Counted from the first letter of the stretch, positions 1 to 9,640 are shown. The stretch is DNA of 64,000 nt from Minicystis rosea (GCA_001931535.1 CP016211.1:772501-836500), one strand, 5' to 3'. The notes: a model not told the origin generated them from the sequence alone. A program made the numbers and translations.

Positions 1-16
1 GAGCCGAATCGAGCAG

Positions 17-574
17 GTGATCGAGATCCTGGCGCGCGATCCGCTCCGCCTTTCGTGCCTTCGGGCCGTCCGTGATCTCGGGCTCCCGGATGCATGGATT
101 GGCGCCGGCTTCGTGCGCAACGTGGTTTGGGACGTGCTCACGGGCCGCAGCCACGATGTGCGCGAGAGCGACGTCGACGTGGTGTTCTTCGATGCCGCGC
201 TCGTGGAAGAGCCACGGGTGATCGAAGCGGAGCACGCGCTCGAGCGGGCGCTGTCGGCGGCGGTGCCCGGGCTCGATTGGTCCGTCACCAACCAAGCGCG
301 CATGGCGCGGAGGAATGGGGACGGGCGCTATCGCGACACGGAAGAGGCCATTGCCCATTGGCCCGAGACGGCCACGGCGATCGCCGCGCAGATCGACGGC
401 GCGGGGACGATTCGAATCTTGGCCCCGCATGGGCTCGAAGATCTGTTTGCCATCGTCGTTCGCCCGACTCCCACGTTCGCCGTGAAGACCGACGCCTGGG
501 AGAAGCGACGGCGTGACAAAGCATGGGAGTCGCGGTGGCCCGAGGTGCGTGTCGAGGATGCGCTCCCGCGCTGA
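17..574 (+). CDS. nucleotidyltransferase family protein (COG3575-like), 5' end uncertain
   Basis: The product matches the small nucleotidyltransferase-like family COG3575: an early GAGFVRN motif, then an ESDVDVVFFD segment resembling the acidic metal-binding strand of the polymerase-beta fold, then a VKTDAWEKRRRDKAW C-terminal signature. The actual substrate of this family is not established. The frame is open to the left window edge, and residues before the GTG at 17 (SRIEQ) read naturally, so the true start may lie a few codons outside. I am fairly sure of the family and unsure of the start. No operon partner is visible; the next gene starts 128 bases downstream. Confidence 0.7.
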   Translation: MIEILARDPLRLSCLRAVRDLGLPDAWIGAGFVRNVVWDVLTGRSHDVRESDVDVVFFDAALVEEPRVIEAEHALERALSAAVPGLDWSVTNQARMARRNGDGRYRDTEEAIAHWPETATAIAAQIDGAGTIRILAPHGLEDLFAIVVRPTPTFAVKTDAWEKRRRDKAWESRWPEVRVEDALPR

Positions 575-702
575 AGAGCGCGACGAAGGGCCTATGCGGC
601 GACTCGTGACGATCCGGTGAGGATGCCGAGGTCGGGCGGAAGGCAGCCCTTTCGCGTCCCCGGCGCTCGTCGTATACACGAGCGTCGAGGGAGCACCGGA
701 TC

Positions 703-1661
703 ATGCCTGCCCGCCACCCGCCCATCGAGCCGCACGCCCAGGGGATGCTCGATGTCGGCGATGGTCACCACGTTTACTGGGAAGAATGTGGCAATCCGGC
801 GGGCAAACCGGCGCTGGTCGTGCACGGCGGGCCGGGGGCCGGGTGCAGCGCGGGGCCGCGGCGGGCCTTCGATCCGGCGCGGTATCGCATCATCCTCTTC
901 GATCAGCGCGGCTGTGGCCGCAGCACGCCGCACGCGAGCGATCCGAGCGTGGACATGGCGCATAACACCACTCCGCATCTGCTGCGGGACATGAAGCTTT
1001 TGCGCCGGCATCTCGGTGTCTCGCGCTGGCTGCTGTTCGGTGGCTCGTGGGGCGCGACGCTGACCCTCGCGTATGCCGAGCGCCATCCGGAGCATGTTTC
1101 GGAGATCGTGATGCCCAGCGTCACGATGACGCGGCGATCGGAGATCGATTGGCTCTATCGGGGGTGGCGCGGTTCTTCCCGGAGGCATGGGAGCGGTTTC
1201 GCGCGGGGCTTCCGGTCGAGGAGCGCGAAGGTGATTTGGTCTCGGCCTATGCGCGGTTGACGGGGAATCCCGATCTCGCGGTGCGCGAGAAGGCGGCCAT
1301 CGACTGGTGTGCTTGGGAGGACGCGGTGCTGTCGCTGGAGCCGAATGGCAGCGCCAATCCCTATGGGGGCAGGCCTTCGGCGGCGCGGCTCGCGTTCGTG
1401 CGGATTTGTGCGCATTACTTCGCGCATGGGGCATGGCTGGAAGAGGGGGCGTTGCTGCGTGACGCGGGGCGGCTCGCGGGCATTCCAGGGGTGTTGATCC
1501 ATGGGCGTCACGACATGAGCTGTCCGATTCAGACCGCGTGGGAGCTCGCCCGCGCGTGGCCCGATGCGGAGCTCGTCATCATCGACGATGCCGGGCACAA
1601 GGGCAGTGAGGCGATGAGCACGGCGCTTTACGATGCGCTCGATCGATTCGCGGGGCAGTGA
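703..1661 (+). pseudogene. pip: proline iminopeptidase (S33), split by a one-base frameshift
   Basis: Cleaves N-terminal proline from peptides in the cytoplasm (family S33, alpha/beta hydrolase). The first part (703 to about 1160) carries the oxyanion region HGGPGAG, DQRGCGRS and the nucleophile elbow GGSWG. The second part, in the +1 frame, carries RFFPEAWERF, WEDAVLSLEP, the acid HGRHDMSCP and the His in DDAGHKG. Both halves join cleanly if one G is added to the G5 run at 1160-1164, which restores the family sequence EIDWLYRG-VARFFPEAW. Start ATG 703 follows a GAGGGAG-like ribosome site. All catalytic residues survive, so a sequencing deletion is more likely than true decay. Confidence 0.85.
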
Positions 1662-1728
1662 ACGTCGGAGCGTGCCGGCGCGAAGCGCTCGCCTGGCCGC
1701 GCGGGATGGTGTTCCATCGGGAGACGCC

Positions 1729-2463
1729 ATGCGCACGTTCGTCGCGGAGCACTTCGCACCTTGGTCCGAGAAAGCGCGTTGGGCGCTCGATCATCATCGT
1801 CTCACGTATGCCTATCGCGAGCATGTGCCGCTCATCGGCGAACCGCTCCTGCGCATCCGGGCTCGAAAGCTCCGGGGGCGGGTGAGCACGCCGCTGTTGA
1901 TCACACCGCACGAGGTGCTGGCCGATTCGTTCGCCATCGCGCGCCATGCGGATCGGATCGGGAGCGGGGCGACGCTGTTTCCGCAGGGCGCCGACATCGA
2001 AGGATGGAATGCGCGCAGCGAGGCGGCGCTCGCGGCGGGAAGGGTGCTTTACCTCGATCGCTTCGCGGGTGATCCCGCGGCCAAGGTCGAGATGTTGCCG
2101 CCGTTCTTGCCGGAAAAGGCGCGGCGCGCGGCGATGCCGATGGCGGATGTGGCGATTGCGTTTCTCCGGCGGAAATACGGGATCGACGCGGCTTCGTGCG
2201 CCGAGGCAGAGGCGACGCTCGTGCGCGAGCTCGAGGGGCTGCGGGCGGCGCTCGGTGGCCGACCCTGGGTGCTGCGAGAGTGCTTCTCGTATGCCGATGT
2301 GGCGATGGCGGTGACACTCCAATTCGTCGCGCCGGTCGATGCGCGGTACATCGCGCTCGGTCCGGCCACGCGGGCATCGTGGAGCCATCCGGGGTTGGCA
2401 GAGCGATTTGCGGATCTCGTGGCTTGGCGGGACGCGTTGTACGAGCGGCATCGGAGGGGGTGA
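1729..2463 (+). CDS. glutathione S-transferase-like protein
   Basis: The 244-residue product begins with a thioredoxin-like GST N-domain containing APWSEKARWALDHH, the motif seen in GST-type proteins that use a Ser/Trp rather than Cys redox site. A helical C-domain includes RPWVLRECFSYADVAMA. It probably conjugates or binds glutathione or an electrophile in the cytosol, but the substrate cannot be told. ATG 1729 is chosen because homology starts there; upstream in-frame codons from 1633 overlap the previous gene and look non-coding. It lies 67 bases after the proline iminopeptidase. Confidence 0.8.
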   Translation: MRTFVAEHFAPWSEKARWALDHHRLTYAYREHVPLIGEPLLRIRARKLRGRVSTPLLITPHEVLADSFAIARHADRIGSGATLFPQGADIEGWNARSEAALAAGRVLYLDRFAGDPAAKVEMLPPFLPEKARRAAMPMADVAIAFLRRKYGIDAASCAEAEATLVRELEGLRAALGGRPWVLRECFSYADVAMAVTLQFVAPVDARYIALGPATRASWSHPGLAERFADLVAWRDALYERHRRG

Positions 2464-2507
2464 GAGGCTGTTGCGCGCAGTGCGCTCGACCCTCCCATGT
2501 GGCGAAT

Positions 2508-3098
2508 TCATCTTCTGAGGACGCCGACCGGGAACGTGATTGTGGCGATACCGTCTCTGGGCGCGGTGTCCGCGGGCGGGCTTCCGCGGAGGACGCCGTA
2601 GCGGCGTGGGCCGCAGTCGATGCAGTCGGTGCCGACGTGGAAGCGAGGGAGTGAGGCGCGCTCCAGGTGGGCGGCGAGGCAGGCGTCGATGGCGGCGTCG
2701 GGGGTGGTGCTGCGGGCGCTGATGTCGCCGTGATCGGGGGTCGTGCGTACCATGAGCCAGGTGGTTTCCGTGCGCGGCGGGCAGGCGCATACGGCTGCGC
2801 GCAAGGTGCTCTCCATGCCGGTGAAGGCCTTTGCATAGACCTCGTGCGCGAGGACGCCGTGCGTTTCGGGCAAGGCGAGGTGGAGCGCGCTGCATGCGGC
2901 GGCGGAGAGCGGTGCTGGGGCCGGCGGTGGTTCCGCCATCGACGGTGCCGGTGGGGCCGCGGGGGTGATGAGCGGGAGGCCTTGATCCTCGAGGGGTGTT
3001 TGGGGCGGCGCGCCGGCGCAGCCGAGGGTGAGCGCGAGGCTGCCGAGGAGGCCGAGAGAAAGAGGGGATTCGAGGCGGGGGATGCGCGTCACCCGCAC
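2508..3098 (-). CDS. putative lipoprotein of unknown function
   Basis: Translation from GTG 3098 gives about 196 residues with a signal peptide (LGLLGSLALTLGC) ending in a lipobox Cys, then a proline/alanine-rich linker. A C-terminal domain of about 120 residues contains several cysteines (SAAACSALHL, AAVCACPP, CIDCGPRRYG). I do not recognise the family. The frame remains open further upstream, but codons before 3098 overlap the PAP2 gene's 3' end and have no start context. GTG 3092 is an alternative start. It lies downstream of, and on the same strand as, the PAP2 phosphatase gene. Confidence 0.55.
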   Translation of the reverse strand: MRVTRIPRLESPLSLGLLGSLALTLGCAGAPPQTPLEDQGLPLITPAAPPAPSMAEPPPAPAPLSAAACSALHLALPETHGVLAHEVYAKAFTGMESTLRAAVCACPPRTETTWLMVRTTPDHGDISARSTTPDAAIDACLAAHLERASLPRFHVGTDCIDCGPRRYGVLRGSPPADTAPRDGIATITFPVGVLRR

Positions 3099-3144
3099 GG
3101 TGACAGTCGGTGCGAGCCGGTGTTCCCGGCGGCGAGATTCGCGG

Positions 3145-3960
3145 TCAGAATGTGCCGCTCCAGGTGATCCACGTGGGGGACGCGCCGGGGGCGCTCGGGA
3201 GCGTGGTGGTGCTCGCGGCGGCGAGGTGGAGGCGGGGGACGAGGGTGCCAATGGCGGCGCCGGCGGCGGCGCCCACGAGGACGTCGGTGAGCCAATGGCG
3301 ATCGGCGGCGATGCGCAGATAGCCCGTCGCGCTCGCGAAGAAGAGGCCGCCGGCCCACACCGCGGGGGAGCCGCGATAACCACGCAGCGACGCGACGGTG
3401 CCTGCGGCGACGGCGGAGGTGAATGTCAGTGCCGTATGACCCGAATAGAAAGAGAGGTTGTCTTCATCGTTGCCGGGGGCGACGACGCCGTGATGGACGT
3501 CGGGGCGCTGCCGGCCGACCTCGAGCTTCACGATTTGGTTGAGGGCGGCGGAGATGGCCACCGGCTCGGCGACCAAGAGCACATCGATGGATGTGTTGCG
3601 GGCCGTGGCCCGATGATCGAAGGCGCTCGCGCCGATCAAGGAGCCGATCGACCAGACGTAGGTGGACGCGAAGGTGACGTTGCTCAGGGTGTTGGCGAGC
3701 TTGCGGCGCGGCGTCGCGCTTCCCGGAGGGGATTGCCAATGGAGCGCGGCGCGGGTCGCCTCGTCGAGGGCGGGTGGATCGCACCAGCGACAACGGGCGA
3801 GGTGCTTGGTGATGTGATCGTGCTGTCCCGCACGCAGGCCGATGGCGACGCCGGCCGCGAGCGCGGTGATCCCGATGGCCGGCGCGACTGCGCGATCGGT
3901 CGGTGCGGGGTCGGAGGTCAGCGCGAGCACGAGCGGGACGGGCAGCGGCATGGCCGACAT
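3145..3960 (-). CDS. PAP2 superfamily membrane phosphatase
   Basis: A 271-residue membrane protein with the three PAP2 signature motifs in order: KLEVGRQRP (Lys145, Arg152, Pro153), SGH (173-175), and R216-x5-H222-x3-D226. These form the phosphatase active site, so a lipid phosphate such as phosphatidate or undecaprenyl pyrophosphate is the probable substrate, acted on at the periplasmic face. Hydrophobic segments flank the motifs. The ATG at 3960 precedes a signal-anchor-like stretch; ATG 3951 is also possible. It is divergent from the lipase-like lipoprotein gene at 4084. Confidence 0.85.
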   Translation of the reverse strand: MSAMPLPVPLVLALTSDPAPTDRAVAPAIGITALAAGVAIGLRAGQHDHITKHLARCRWCDPPALDEATRAALHWQSPPGSATPRRKLANTLSNVTFASTYVWSIGSLIGASAFDHRATARNTSIDVLLVAEPVAISAALNQIVKLEVGRQRPDVHHGVVAPGNDEDNLSFYSGHTALTFTSAVAAGTVASLRGYRGSPAVWAGGLFFASATGYLRIAADRHWLTDVLVGAAAGAAIGTLVPRLHLAAASTTTLPSAPGASPTWITWSGTF

Positions 3961-4083
3961 GGTGGCCGATCTCGCGGCTGCATCAATCCACCCGAGATCG
4001 AAAGTGGGGCGCGAAGGCGGCGGGCATTGACGTCCGTCCGTGGTTCCCAACAGACTGCGGGGGAACAACGCGAGGAGTCGCTC

Positions 4084-5256
4084 ATGCGCTTTGCGCCCGT
4101 GATCTTCGGATCGATCATCGTTTCCTCCACCCTCGTGGCCTGCTCCAGCAGCTATCCCGTCGTCGGCATGGGCGGGAACATCGGCGGAGGCAATGGCACC
4201 GGCGGCGCGCTCGCGGCCAACGAGACGCTCTGTGAGGGGCGCAAGCTGCTCACCGTGCCCGAGGATCCGGCGAAGACGGGACCTTGGGCGGTGGGCGCGC
4301 GGACCATCACGGTCGCCGGCTACAAGACCGAGGTGTGGTATCCGGCCGAGGTGGGGAGCGAGGCTGGCAAGGAGAAGATTCGATACGACATTCGCGAGCA
4401 GCTCCCGGACGCGGACAAAAACAAGATCCCCGACGCCGACAATCCTTGGCAGGTGTGCAATTGCTATCGTGATCTGCCACTCGATGGAGCGCACGGGCCT
4501 TATCCGCCGGTGCTCTTCATTCATGGCACGGCGGGCTTTCGCACGCAGAGCCTCACCTTCATGACGCATTGGGCGAGCCGCGGATTCGTGGTGGTGGCGG
4601 CCGATCACCCGGGGATGATGCTCAAAGACGTCCTCTCCGGTGCCATCTCGTTCCATCAGGCCGATCAGGCGGGCGAGATCCTCGATACGCTGGCCACGCT
4701 CGCGGGCGAGACGGCCTTTCTCGAGAAACACGTGATCATCGATCACCTGGCCATGAGCGGGCACAGCGCGGGCGGCGGCGCGATCAAGGGCTTCGGCGGG
4801 CGCGCGCGGGTGCTCATCCCCATGGCCGCCGGCGGCACGGAGCCGGGGACGGCGCTGACGTCGACGCTGGTGCTGGGCGGGATGGATGATGGAATCGCCC
4901 AGTACACGGGGCAGCAGACGGGATACGAGAGCTCGCCGAAGAAGAAGCGGCTCGTGGGGTTGAGCACGGCGGGGCACCTCGCGTTCAGCGACATCTGCGA
5001 GATGGGCAAGGACCAAGGAGGTCTGTTGCAAGTGGCCATCGATCACGGGGTCACGGTGCCCGATCTCGTCGCCATGCTCGGCAAGGACGGGTGCAATCCG
5101 GGGCAGCTCACGACGGACAAGGCGTGGCCGATCGTGCAATATGCCTCGGCGGCCGTGCTGGAAGAGACGCTCGCGTGCGGGGCGGCGTCGGCGGCCAAGA
5201 TCGCGGGGATTCAGGCGGCGTTCGCGGACGTGGGCGAGGTCAAGGAAGACCTCTGA
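4084..5256 (+). CDS. alpha/beta-hydrolase (lipase-like) lipoprotein
   Basis: A 390-residue exported protein. The signal peptide ends in the lipobox Cys20 (STLVAC), followed by a Gly/Asn-rich linker. The hydrolase core shows HGTAGF (oxyanion region), [15 protein letters not shown] and the nucleophile elbow GHSAGG with Ser228. It resembles bacterial PAF-acetylhydrolase/chlorophyllase-type lipases, so an ester substrate is likely. ATG 4084 has a good ribosome site (GAGGAG, about 8 bases upstream). The catalytic His may be in STAGHLAF. The exact substrate is unknown. Confidence 0.75.
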   Translation: MRFAPVIFGSIIVSSTLVACSSSYPVVGMGGNIGGGNGTGGALAANETLCEGRKLLTVPEDPAKTGPWAVGARTITVAGYKTEVWYPAEVGSEAGKEKIRYDIREQLPDADKNKIPDADNPWQVCNCYRDLPLDGAHGPYPPVLFIHGTAGFRTQSLTFMTHWASRGFVVVAADHPGMMLKDVLSGAISFHQADQAGEILDTLATLAGETAFLEKHVIIDHLAMSGHSAGGGAIKGFGGRARVLIPMAAGGTEPGTALTSTLVLGGMDDGIAQYTGQQTGYESSPKKKRLVGLSTAGHLAFSDICEMGKDQGGLLQVAIDHGVTVPDLVAMLGKDGCNPGQLTTDKAWPIVQYASAAVLEETLACGAASAAKIAGIQAAFADVGEVKEDL

Positions 5257-5303
5257 GCGAGAGTGCGCTAGAGAGGCGCGCGAACACGAGAGGAGATTCA
5301 CGC

Positions 5304-5804
5304 ATGGCCAGCATCAAGCTTCGGGGCAACTCCATCCACACGACCGGCGAGCTGCCCGCGGTTGGCAGCAAGGCGCCTGATTTCGTGCTCACGGGCGGCG
5401 ATCTGAAGGACGTGTCGCTCAAGGATTTCGCGGGGAAGAAGAAGATCCTCAACATCGTGCCGAGCCTCGACACGCCGGTGTGCGCGATCTCGACGCGCAA
5501 GTTCAACGAGGAGGCGTCGAAGCTTCCCAACACGGTGGTGCTCGCGGTCTCGAACGATCTGCCCTTCGCGCAGAAGCGGTTCTGCACGACGGAGGGGATC
5601 CAGAACGTGGTGCCGCTCTCGGAGCTCCGCACCCGTGACTTCGGCGCGGCCTACGGCGTGCGCATCACCGACGGGCCGATGGCCGGGCTCCTGAGCCGCG
5701 CGGTGGTCGTGATCGACGAGAACGACAACGTGGCTTACACGCAGCAGGTGCCGGAGATCGCTGAGGAGCCCGATTACGAGAAGGCCCTCGCGGCCACGCG
5801 CTGA
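5304..5804 (+). CDS. tpx: thiol peroxidase
   Basis: A full-length 166-residue atypical 2-Cys peroxiredoxin. The peroxidatic Cys60 is in PSLDTPVC and the resolving Cys94 in RFCTTEG, the same positions as in characterised Tpx proteins. The N-terminal [11 protein letters not shown] signature is present. It reduces hydrogen and alkyl peroxides using thioredoxin. ATG 5304 has an AGGAG ribosome site at 5290-5294. It follows the lipase-like gene by 47 bases, so co-transcription is possible. Confidence 0.95.
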   Translation: MASIKLRGNSIHTTGELPAVGSKAPDFVLTGGDLKDVSLKDFAGKKKILNIVPSLDTPVCAISTRKFNEEASKLPNTVVLAVSNDLPFAQKRFCTTEGIQNVVPLSELRTRDFGAAYGVRITDGPMAGLLSRAVVVIDENDNVAYTQQVPEIAEEPDYEKALAATR

Positions 5805-5818
5805 GCGCTTCTTCCGAG

Positions 5819-5896
5819 CGAGCTCGTTCGAGCTCGATACCCACAGCACCTGCCATCGATGTGCGCGGCGCGGGGCTCGGTCATGATGCCGAGCCC
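5819..5896. terminator. two inverted repeats between convergent genes
   Basis: After tpx there is a short palindromic element at 5819-5836 (CGAGCTCG-TT-CGAGCTCG). It is followed by an 8-bp perfect stem at 5873-5880/5889-5896 (GGGCTCGG with CCGAGCCC, 8-base loop). They sit between tpx (+) and the lipoprotein ending at 5923 (-), where a bidirectional terminator would be expected. No T-tract follows, as is usual in very GC-rich genomes. Confidence 0.45.
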
Positions 5897-5922
5897 GGCC
5901 GCGCCGGCGCGATCGTCGAGCC

Positions 5923-7644
5923 CTATTGCTGCACGGTCGGGCAGGCCGCGGCGTGCTTCTGGATGTCTTTCTTGGCCGTCTCGGAGAGCACGCTGGTCGC
6001 GAGATCGATGGTGTGCCGCGCGGTGATCACGGCGGCGCGGTCCTCGTCGAGCATCTTCATCAGCGTGTCGATCTTCGAGGGCGCGCAGGTGTTCATGGTG
6101 AAGGCGCAGCCGACGAGATCGCGCTCGTTCGCTTGGGCGCGCTTGGCGGTGGTGGCGCACGACTTGGCGGCGTCGACGGCGTTGCTCTTGAGATCGCGCG
6201 CGTCGCCCGTGGACATCGGCTTGCGCTTCGCCTGCGTCGCGAGATCGTCGAGCGCGGCGGTGTAGGCCGCCATGGCTTTGGGGAAGAGAGACGCGCCGTC
6301 GAGGCGCGAGGCCGCGGAGGGAGCGCCGATCGCGACGGCGCCGTTGTCGTTCAGATCGGCGAAGGGACGCGTGGGGGCGCGCGCGGCGAGGCCGGCGAGC
6401 TCGGCTGCGAGCGCGCGCTTCGCGGCGGTGAGCTTGGCTTTGCCGATCTCGGCGAGCGCGGGCGCGAGCGCTTCGTCGACGGCGGCGAACGCGGAGCGCA
6501 CGGAGGCGGATCGCTCGAGCGCGGCGCCGTGTTGATTGGCGAGCTGCACGAGGGCGCGCGCCGCGTCGGCGGCTTTCGTGCGCTCCTTGGCGAGCTCCGC
6601 GATCTTCGGCAGCTCGGCGGCGAGCGCTTGCTTGGCGGCGTCGTCGCGGGCTTCGAGCTCGCCGACCGCGCGCAACGATGGGAAGCGCCGCGAGAAGGTC
6701 TCGTCGTCGGGAGAGTCGAGCGTCCCGCCGCGGACCTCGAAGTCCTTCGAGGCGTTCACGAAGTAACGCACGATCACGACCTTGCCGTTTTCGCACGCGC
6801 GCCGGGCGGCGACGAAGCTCTTCATGTCCGCGGGGCGCTCGCCGCAGACCGACGCGTAGATCCCCCAACGATCGTGCAGCATCGCCGGCATGTTGTCGGC
6901 GGGCGTGAGCTTGGGCGGGTTGGGACGAATGAGCGTGGGCGCGACGGTTTGGCCGGAGGCGGCGTTGATGGCGGCTTCGGCCAGCGCGTCGGCGGGCTCG
7001 GGCAGCTCGCTCGAGCCGCCGCAGCGCGAGCGATAAGCCTGCGCCGTCTTGAGCGCAGCGGGGCACGCGGCGCGCGCGCAGGTGACGCCGCGGCGCATGT
7101 CGGCGCGCAGATCGTCGCAGCTCCGCGCGTCGATGGTGAAGTCGGAGAGCGCTGCGCGCTTCGCGACGGTGCGCCCGAGCAGACCGAGGATGAGCGGCGA
7201 GCCATCGGACTTCGCGCAGCGCGCGGCCCAACGTGAGGCGGTGATCTCGCACGTCGCGTCGTTGGGGCAGCCCTTGTCGAGGACGGCCTGGGCCTTCGCG
7301 CCGCACTCCGAGGGGGCTTTCTGCGCGCGCTCGGCGAGCTGCGAGGCGAGGGCTCCGTCCTCTTCACCGCAGTACTTCGACCACTCCTTCGCCAAGGACG
7401 CGCCGTGCGCGCAGAGCGATCCCACGCAGGATTTCTCGGCTTGAAGCGCCTTGCCCGCGGCGGCGCACTGCGCGGTTTTTCCGTCGGCGCCCTTCACGGC
7501 CACTTCCCACTCGGGGGTGCTCGGTGGCTCGGGCGCCGGTGGCGCGGCTTGCGCGACCTCCTGCGGGGGCGGGACAGGCGTAGAGCCTCCGCATGCGCAC
7601 AGCACGAGGACCAACGAGGCGAGCGGGACCGAGAGCAATCGCAT
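5923..7644 (-). CDS. large lipoprotein of unknown function
   Basis: A 573-residue protein with a signal peptide ending in a lipobox (LVLCAC), then a proline-rich linker. The rest is mostly helical, with widely spaced Cys residues in its first half (for example EKSCVGSLCAHG and CARAACPAAL), suggesting disulfide-linked helical repeats. An alanine-rich, probably coiled-coil region spans roughly residues 330-480. No family is recognised. ATG 7644 directly precedes the signal peptide. Long nested inverted repeats lie just upstream (7657-7708). Confidence 0.65.
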   Translation of the reverse strand: MRLLSVPLASLVLVLCACGGSTPVPPPQEVAQAAPPAPEPPSTPEWEVAVKGADGKTAQCAAAGKALQAEKSCVGSLCAHGASLAKEWSKYCGEEDGALASQLAERAQKAPSECGAKAQAVLDKGCPNDATCEITASRWAARCAKSDGSPLILGLLGRTVAKRAALSDFTIDARSCDDLRADMRRGVTCARAACPAALKTAQAYRSRCGGSSELPEPADALAEAAINAASGQTVAPTLIRPNPPKLTPADNMPAMLHDRWGIYASVCGERPADMKSFVAARRACENGKVVIVRYFVNASKDFEVRGGTLDSPDDETFSRRFPSLRAVGELEARDDAAKQALAAELPKIAELAKERTKAADAARALVQLANQHGAALERSASVRSAFAAVDEALAPALAEIGKAKLTAAKRALAAELAGLAARAPTRPFADLNDNGAVAIGAPSAASRLDGASLFPKAMAAYTAALDDLATQAKRKPMSTGDARDLKSNAVDAAKSCATTAKRAQANERDLVGCAFTMNTCAPSKIDTLMKMLDEDRAAVITARHTIDLATSVLSETAKKDIQKHAAACPTVQQ

Positions 7645-7656
7645 CGAACCCCACCA

Positions 7657-7708
7657 TATCAGGGGGCGCTACCGGCGCGCGACAGCGGCGCGCCTCGAGC
7701 CCCTGATA
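7657..7708. repeat. nested inverted repeat
   Basis: The outer arms TATCAGGGG (7657-7665) and CCCCTGATA (7700-7708) are perfectly complementary. They enclose a second perfect 7-bp stem, GGCGCGC (7674-7680) with GCGCGCC (7688-7694). The element lies between two minus-strand genes, ending 59 bases before the DUF1361 stop and starting 12 bases upstream of the lipoprotein start at 7644. It could terminate the DUF1361 transcript or be a regulatory site for the lipoprotein. Confidence 0.55.
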
Positions 7709-7767
7709 GATGGATGCTCCACCCCGAGATTCACGACATGCGCACCGAAGGGGACGATGCGCTCACA

Positions 7768-8415
7768 TCATGCGCGTGCGGGGCCCTCGGCGCGGAGCGA
7801 GCTCACCGTCACGTAGATGACGGCGAGCAACCCACCAAACGAGAGCGTCACGCCCCACGCATGCGCGGACTGGAGCGGATGCGCGAGCACGGCGAAGGCG
7901 TCGTCGGCGACGCGGAGCGGGTGCAGCGCGGCGTCCCACGAGTTCCAGCGCTGGACGCGACCGAGCCAAATGCCGAACCCTGCCGAGAGGCAGGTGAACG
8001 TGGCGAAGGCCCACCCGAGCAGCACACCGCCGCGCGCGCGCACGATGGCGTGCATGGTCGCGAGCGAGGCGAGCGCGAGCAGCGTGCCCGACCACGCGAA
8101 GGCCGCGAGGAGCGCGACGTCGTACCAATGCGGCACGTCGGGGCGGATGCGGAAGTGGACGAGATCGGTGACCAGATAAAAGGCGTTGGGGAAGAAGAGC
8201 CACCACGCGACGGCGCTGGGGAGAGACCAGCGCGACCCTTGGCGGGCCAAGCGGCGCGTGAGCGTGGAGAGGCCGAGTGGGATCCACGCGAGGGCCAGGT
8301 TGTAGGCGAGGAAGCAGAACACGATGCTGCCCGTGCGCTGCACGCGGGCGGCGAGGAGCGCGCACGAGAGGGTCGTGGAGGCGAGGAGCGAGAGCGTGAG
8401 GGAAGGACGAGGCAT
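7768..8415 (-). CDS. DUF1361 family membrane protein
   Basis: A 215-residue multi-pass membrane protein with two family hallmarks of DUF1361: WWLFFPNAFYLVTDLVHF and GIWLGRVQRWNSWDA. About six to seven transmembrane segments are visible. The function of the family is unknown. ATG 8415 is chosen because the first membrane segment follows directly. The upstream region to 8671 is purine-rich and shows no convincing gene. Confidence 0.8.
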   Translation of the reverse strand: MPRPSLTLSLLASTTLSCALLAARVQRTGSIVFCFLAYNLALAWIPLGLSTLTRRLARQGSRWSLPSAVAWWLFFPNAFYLVTDLVHFRIRPDVPHWYDVALLAAFAWSGTLLALASLATMHAIVRARGGVLLGWAFATFTCLSAGFGIWLGRVQRWNSWDAALHPLRVADDAFAVLAHPLQSAHAWGVTLSFGGLLAVIYVTVSSLRAEGPARA

Positions 8416-8671
8416 GGCAGGACAGGATTGTGCCCGCACGTGTGGGGAGCGGGAGCGATGCTGAGGAGGAGAGATGGGGGCAGGAATGTGGCGGAGATGT
8501 GGCGGCGGAGATGAGGGCACCAGCGCGGGCATCGGCAGTCGTGAATGCCGCCGGCGGATCGCGGTCGTGCGGGGAGATGCAGAGGGGATGTCGGGGCCGG
8601 TAGGGCGCGATGGGGAGCGTCGCGGACGATGACCCGGTGACGAGAGCGCTGTATCGGCGTAGCCTCGGAGC

Positions 8672-9151
8672 ATGCTTAGGGGACTTCGGGACAAGCTTCT
8701 TTCCGGGGCCGTGGGCGCGGCGCTCTTGCTCGCGGCCGCGCCGGCGCGCGCCGATGGGCCGTCGCGGTTCATCGCGTCGCTGCCGTTCGGTGCCGGGCAA
8801 TTCCAAAATGGGAACACGGAGCTCGGGGTGTTCTTCCTCGCGAGCGAAGCCATGTTCGGGGCTGCGTCGATCGCGTCGGTGCTTTGGGTCAACCATCTCG
8901 CCTCCACCGATCGATCGGGCGCGCACGGGCTGTATCCCGATGGCGCGGCGCTGAACCGCTCGATCGAGGCGGCCACGGTGCTGAACCGTGTCTCGTTCAT
9001 CGGGTGGGCCGCGCTGACGAGCGCCGGTGTGATCGAGGCGCACGTTCGGTTCGCGCCGCGGCGCGCCGATGTCGAGGCACGACCGAAGATCACGGCGCTC
9101 GCGGCGCCGCTCCCCGGTGGATGCGTGCTCGGCATTCAGGGCGCATTCTGA
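8672..9151 (+). CDS. exported protein of unknown function
   Basis: A 159-residue protein with a cleavable signal peptide (LLLAAAPARA-DG). A following LPFGAGQFQNG motif resembles the small DUF5683-type membrane-associated proteins often found in myxobacteria. Two weak hydrophobic stretches follow (residues about 48-66 and 105-120). It ends FAPRRADVEARPKI...GIQGAF, which could be a terminal strand. No function can be given. ATG 8672 is the first start that gives a complete signal peptide. Confidence 0.6.
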   Translation: MLRGLRDKLLSGAVGAALLLAAAPARADGPSRFIASLPFGAGQFQNGNTELGVFFLASEAMFGAASIASVLWVNHLASTDRSGAHGLYPDGAALNRSIEAATVLNRVSFIGWAALTSAGVIEAHVRFAPRRADVEARPKITALAAPLPGGCVLGIQGAF

Positions 9152-9253
9152 GCCCATTCCGAGCCTCGGAGAGGCACGCTGGGCGCGGCCTTCGGCGCGT
9201 GACGTGATGAAGAGACTTGGGCCCGCTGGCGGCGACGCTGGTACAGTCGCTTC

Positions 9254-9640
9254 ATGCTTTCTCTTCGTATGGCTTGTTCGATCGTGCTTTCGTTCTCGCT
9301 AGCCTTGCTCGTCGCCGCCGGGTGTGGTGGCTCCGAGAGCCCCGGTGGCTCGGGAGGATCGGGAGGCGGCACCGGCGGTCATGGTGGAACCGCGGGCGCC
9401 GGTGGCGCCGGTGTGCCGTGCGGTGATGAGACTTGTGCACCGGGCCGGCTCTGCGTCGTTCAAGTGGACACCGTCATCAAACGCTTCTGCGTCGACGACC
9501 CCTGCGCGCCGGAGCCTCTCTCGTGCAACTGCGGCTCTCACACCATCTCCAGCAACGAGTGCGGGAGCGCCTTCTACTGCGTGAGCGCGACGAACGGCCA
9601 GATTTCGTGCATGCCTTATCCGGACGCCGGAACGAACTAG
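9254..9640 (+). CDS. small cysteine-rich lipoprotein
   Basis: A 128-residue protein with a signal peptide ending in a lipobox (LLVAAGC), a Gly/Ser-rich flexible linker (about residues 25-53), then a compact domain with nine Cys (CGDETC, RLC, FC, DPC, CNC, NEC, YC, SC). This suggests a disulfide-stabilised module displayed on the cell surface. Lipobox-plus-glycine-linker architecture is common in myxobacteria. The function is unknown. Confidence 0.65.
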   Translation: MLSLRMACSIVLSFSLALLVAAGCGGSESPGGSGGSGGGTGGHGGTAGAGGAGVPCGDETCAPGRLCVVQVDTVIKRFCVDDPCAPEPLSCNCGSHTISSNECGSAFYCVSATNGQISCMPYPDAGTN

